This document shows, one piece after another, positions 63,310-64,000 of a stretch of 64,000 nucleotides of DNA. Numbering within the stretch: position 1 is the stretch's first letter; every line of letters starts with the position of its first letter. Below the pieces are notes generated by a model. It was not told the origin of the DNA, did no database searches, and worked only from the letters and a program-made list of their open reading frames with translations. Both the position numbers and the translations under genes were made by a program. Origin of the DNA: AWTP1-13 sp963820375 (GTDB lineage Bacteria > Pseudomonadota > Alphaproteobacteria > Rhizobiales > Hyphomicrobiaceae); contig CAWFZX010000027.1 in the NCBI GenBank assembly GCA_963820375.1, positions 1 to 64,000 of the forward strand, given 5' to 3'.

Positions 63310-64000
63310 ATGACGCAGTTCCTCGCCGTATCGAACAGAAAGGGTGGTGTCGGTAAGTCGACCATATCCGTGATGCTGGCTCATGCCGCAGCCGCCTGGG
63401 GTCGGCAACACGTACTGGTGATGGACCTCGACACGCAGTGCAATGCCTCGCTGATGCTGCTCGGCGGCAGGGGCTGGGAGAAGGCATCCCGTGCCGGCCA
63501 TACCATTGCCGACTACTTCTACGACCGCTTCGACAAAGTAGCCGACGATGAATCCATGTATGTCGTGAACAACGTCGGCGACGTCGCCCATGCGCGCACT
63601 GCGCCGGGCCAGGTCTCCCTCCTAGCCGGCTCACAGCGCTTGGAGGACATCCAAGGCGAGCTCTACCTCAAGCAATCCAAAAAAGACCTGCACGCGGACG
63701 CCGTCGCCCTGCAGGTCCGCGGTCGCATGAAACGGCTGATGAAGCATTTTGGCATGGACTGCGATCTTGTCATTCTCGACTGCCCACCAGGGCTTTCCTT
63801 TGCCGCCTACGCAGCTCTTGATCTAGCCGACCATATTATCGTGCCGTTTCGCCCAGACTTCGTTTCGCAATTTGCCTTGGACCGCGTTGCCCTGTTGATC
63901 GAAAAAGTGGAAACCACCGAGCAGCTGGCCTCAATTCCGTTTGCAGAGCGGCGCTATTCCTGCCTGCCCAACTATCTGAGAGGCGACGGTCATGAGCGGC
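63310..64000 (+). CDS. ParA/Soj-type ATPase, 3' end outside window
   Basis: At least 230 residues from ATG 63310, open to the window end. The deviant Walker A is clear (AVSNRKGGVGKSTISVMLAH), then VMDLDTQCNASLMLLGG (Walker A'), VILDCPPGLSFAAYAALDLAD (Walker B) and IVPFRPDFVSQFALDRV. ParA ATPases position DNA or protein cargo. In the insert between A' and B (about residues 60-130, including HTIADYFYDRFDKV) it is longer than chromosomal Soj, more like stand-alone or plasmid/island ParA proteins. The partner gene, if any, lies beyond the window. GAGAGGATGG gives the ribosome binding site. Confidence 0.88.
   Translation, partial: MTQFLAVSNRKGGVGKSTISVMLAHAAAAWGRQHVLVMDLDTQCNASLMLLGGRGWEKASRAGHTIADYFYDRFDKVADDESMYVVNNVGDVAHARTAPGQVSLLAGSQRLEDIQGELYLKQSKKDLHADAVALQVRGRMKRLMKHFGMDCDLVILDCPPGLSFAAYAALDLADHIIVPFRPDFVSQFALDRVALLIEKVETTEQLASIPFAERRYSCLPNYLRGDGHER

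Overview
The window looks like chromosome from a high-GC alphaproteobacterium, most likely a Bradyrhizobium-type member of the Nitrobacteraceae. This rests on the style of the proteins (branched-chain amino-acid type ABC operon with CoA transferase, SAM-cyclase-ATPase-TPR regulator, FixJ-like regulators, GFA and SnoaL proteins, Gly/Tyr-rich secreted peptides). No rRNA, complete tRNA, CRISPR array or prophage is visible. Many genes are broken, and IS110 and IS21 remnants are present, so the left third reads as an eroding accessory region.

Layout. 1-6 kb: 3' part of a polysaccharide glycosyltransferase, tiny remnants of a GDP-fucose synthase and a UDP-GlcNAc 2-epimerase, a NusG-like antiterminator, a broken LuxR regulator, a VanZ-like protein, a broken IS110 transposase that ends in a tRNA 3' half, and an istB remnant. 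6-10 kb: an arsR-AHSA1 operon with a near-textbook operator, a kinase fragment, an MFS transporter and small ORFs. 10.26-23.95 kb: a direct tandem duplication of about 6.84 kb, copies about 99.6% identical by eye, each with a DHA2-type MFS exporter (frameshifted in copy 1, intact in copy 2), a nucleotidyltransferase-like protein, an AI-2E family permease, a Gly/Tyr/His-rich secreted protein, an RlpA-like protein and a small unknown protein. 24-34 kb: alpha/beta hydrolase, two more transporters (one Fsr-like), a frameshifted SnoaL protein, two low-complexity secreted proteins and a large SAM-cyclase-ATPase-TPR protein.

34.8-44.3 kb is a compact biosynthetic locus on the minus strand: Sfp-type phosphopantetheinyl transferase, FAD/NADPH-dependent monooxygenase, and a 2156-residue NRPS with order A-PCP-C-A-PCP-C and no thioesterase. 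The PPTase would arm the two carrier domains, A1 (acyl-CoA-ligase type) would load an acid, A2 an amine-bearing unit, and the last condensation domain may release the chain onto a free acceptor. The product is unknown.

44.6-53.5 kb is a catabolic/uptake locus: CoA transferase, frameshifted metallo-hydrolase, GFA protein, and a minus-strand operon SnoaL protein-LivK-LivM-LivG-LivF-LivH. 54-64 kb is a stress and signalling region: CbpA/CbpM co-chaperone pair, small membrane peptides, a histidine kinase/FixJ-like regulator/lone receiver set, a Cys-rich PRC-barrel secreted protein, a NarL-type regulator and the 5' part of a ParA ATPase running off the end. Identifications rest on reading motifs by eye; no database search was run.
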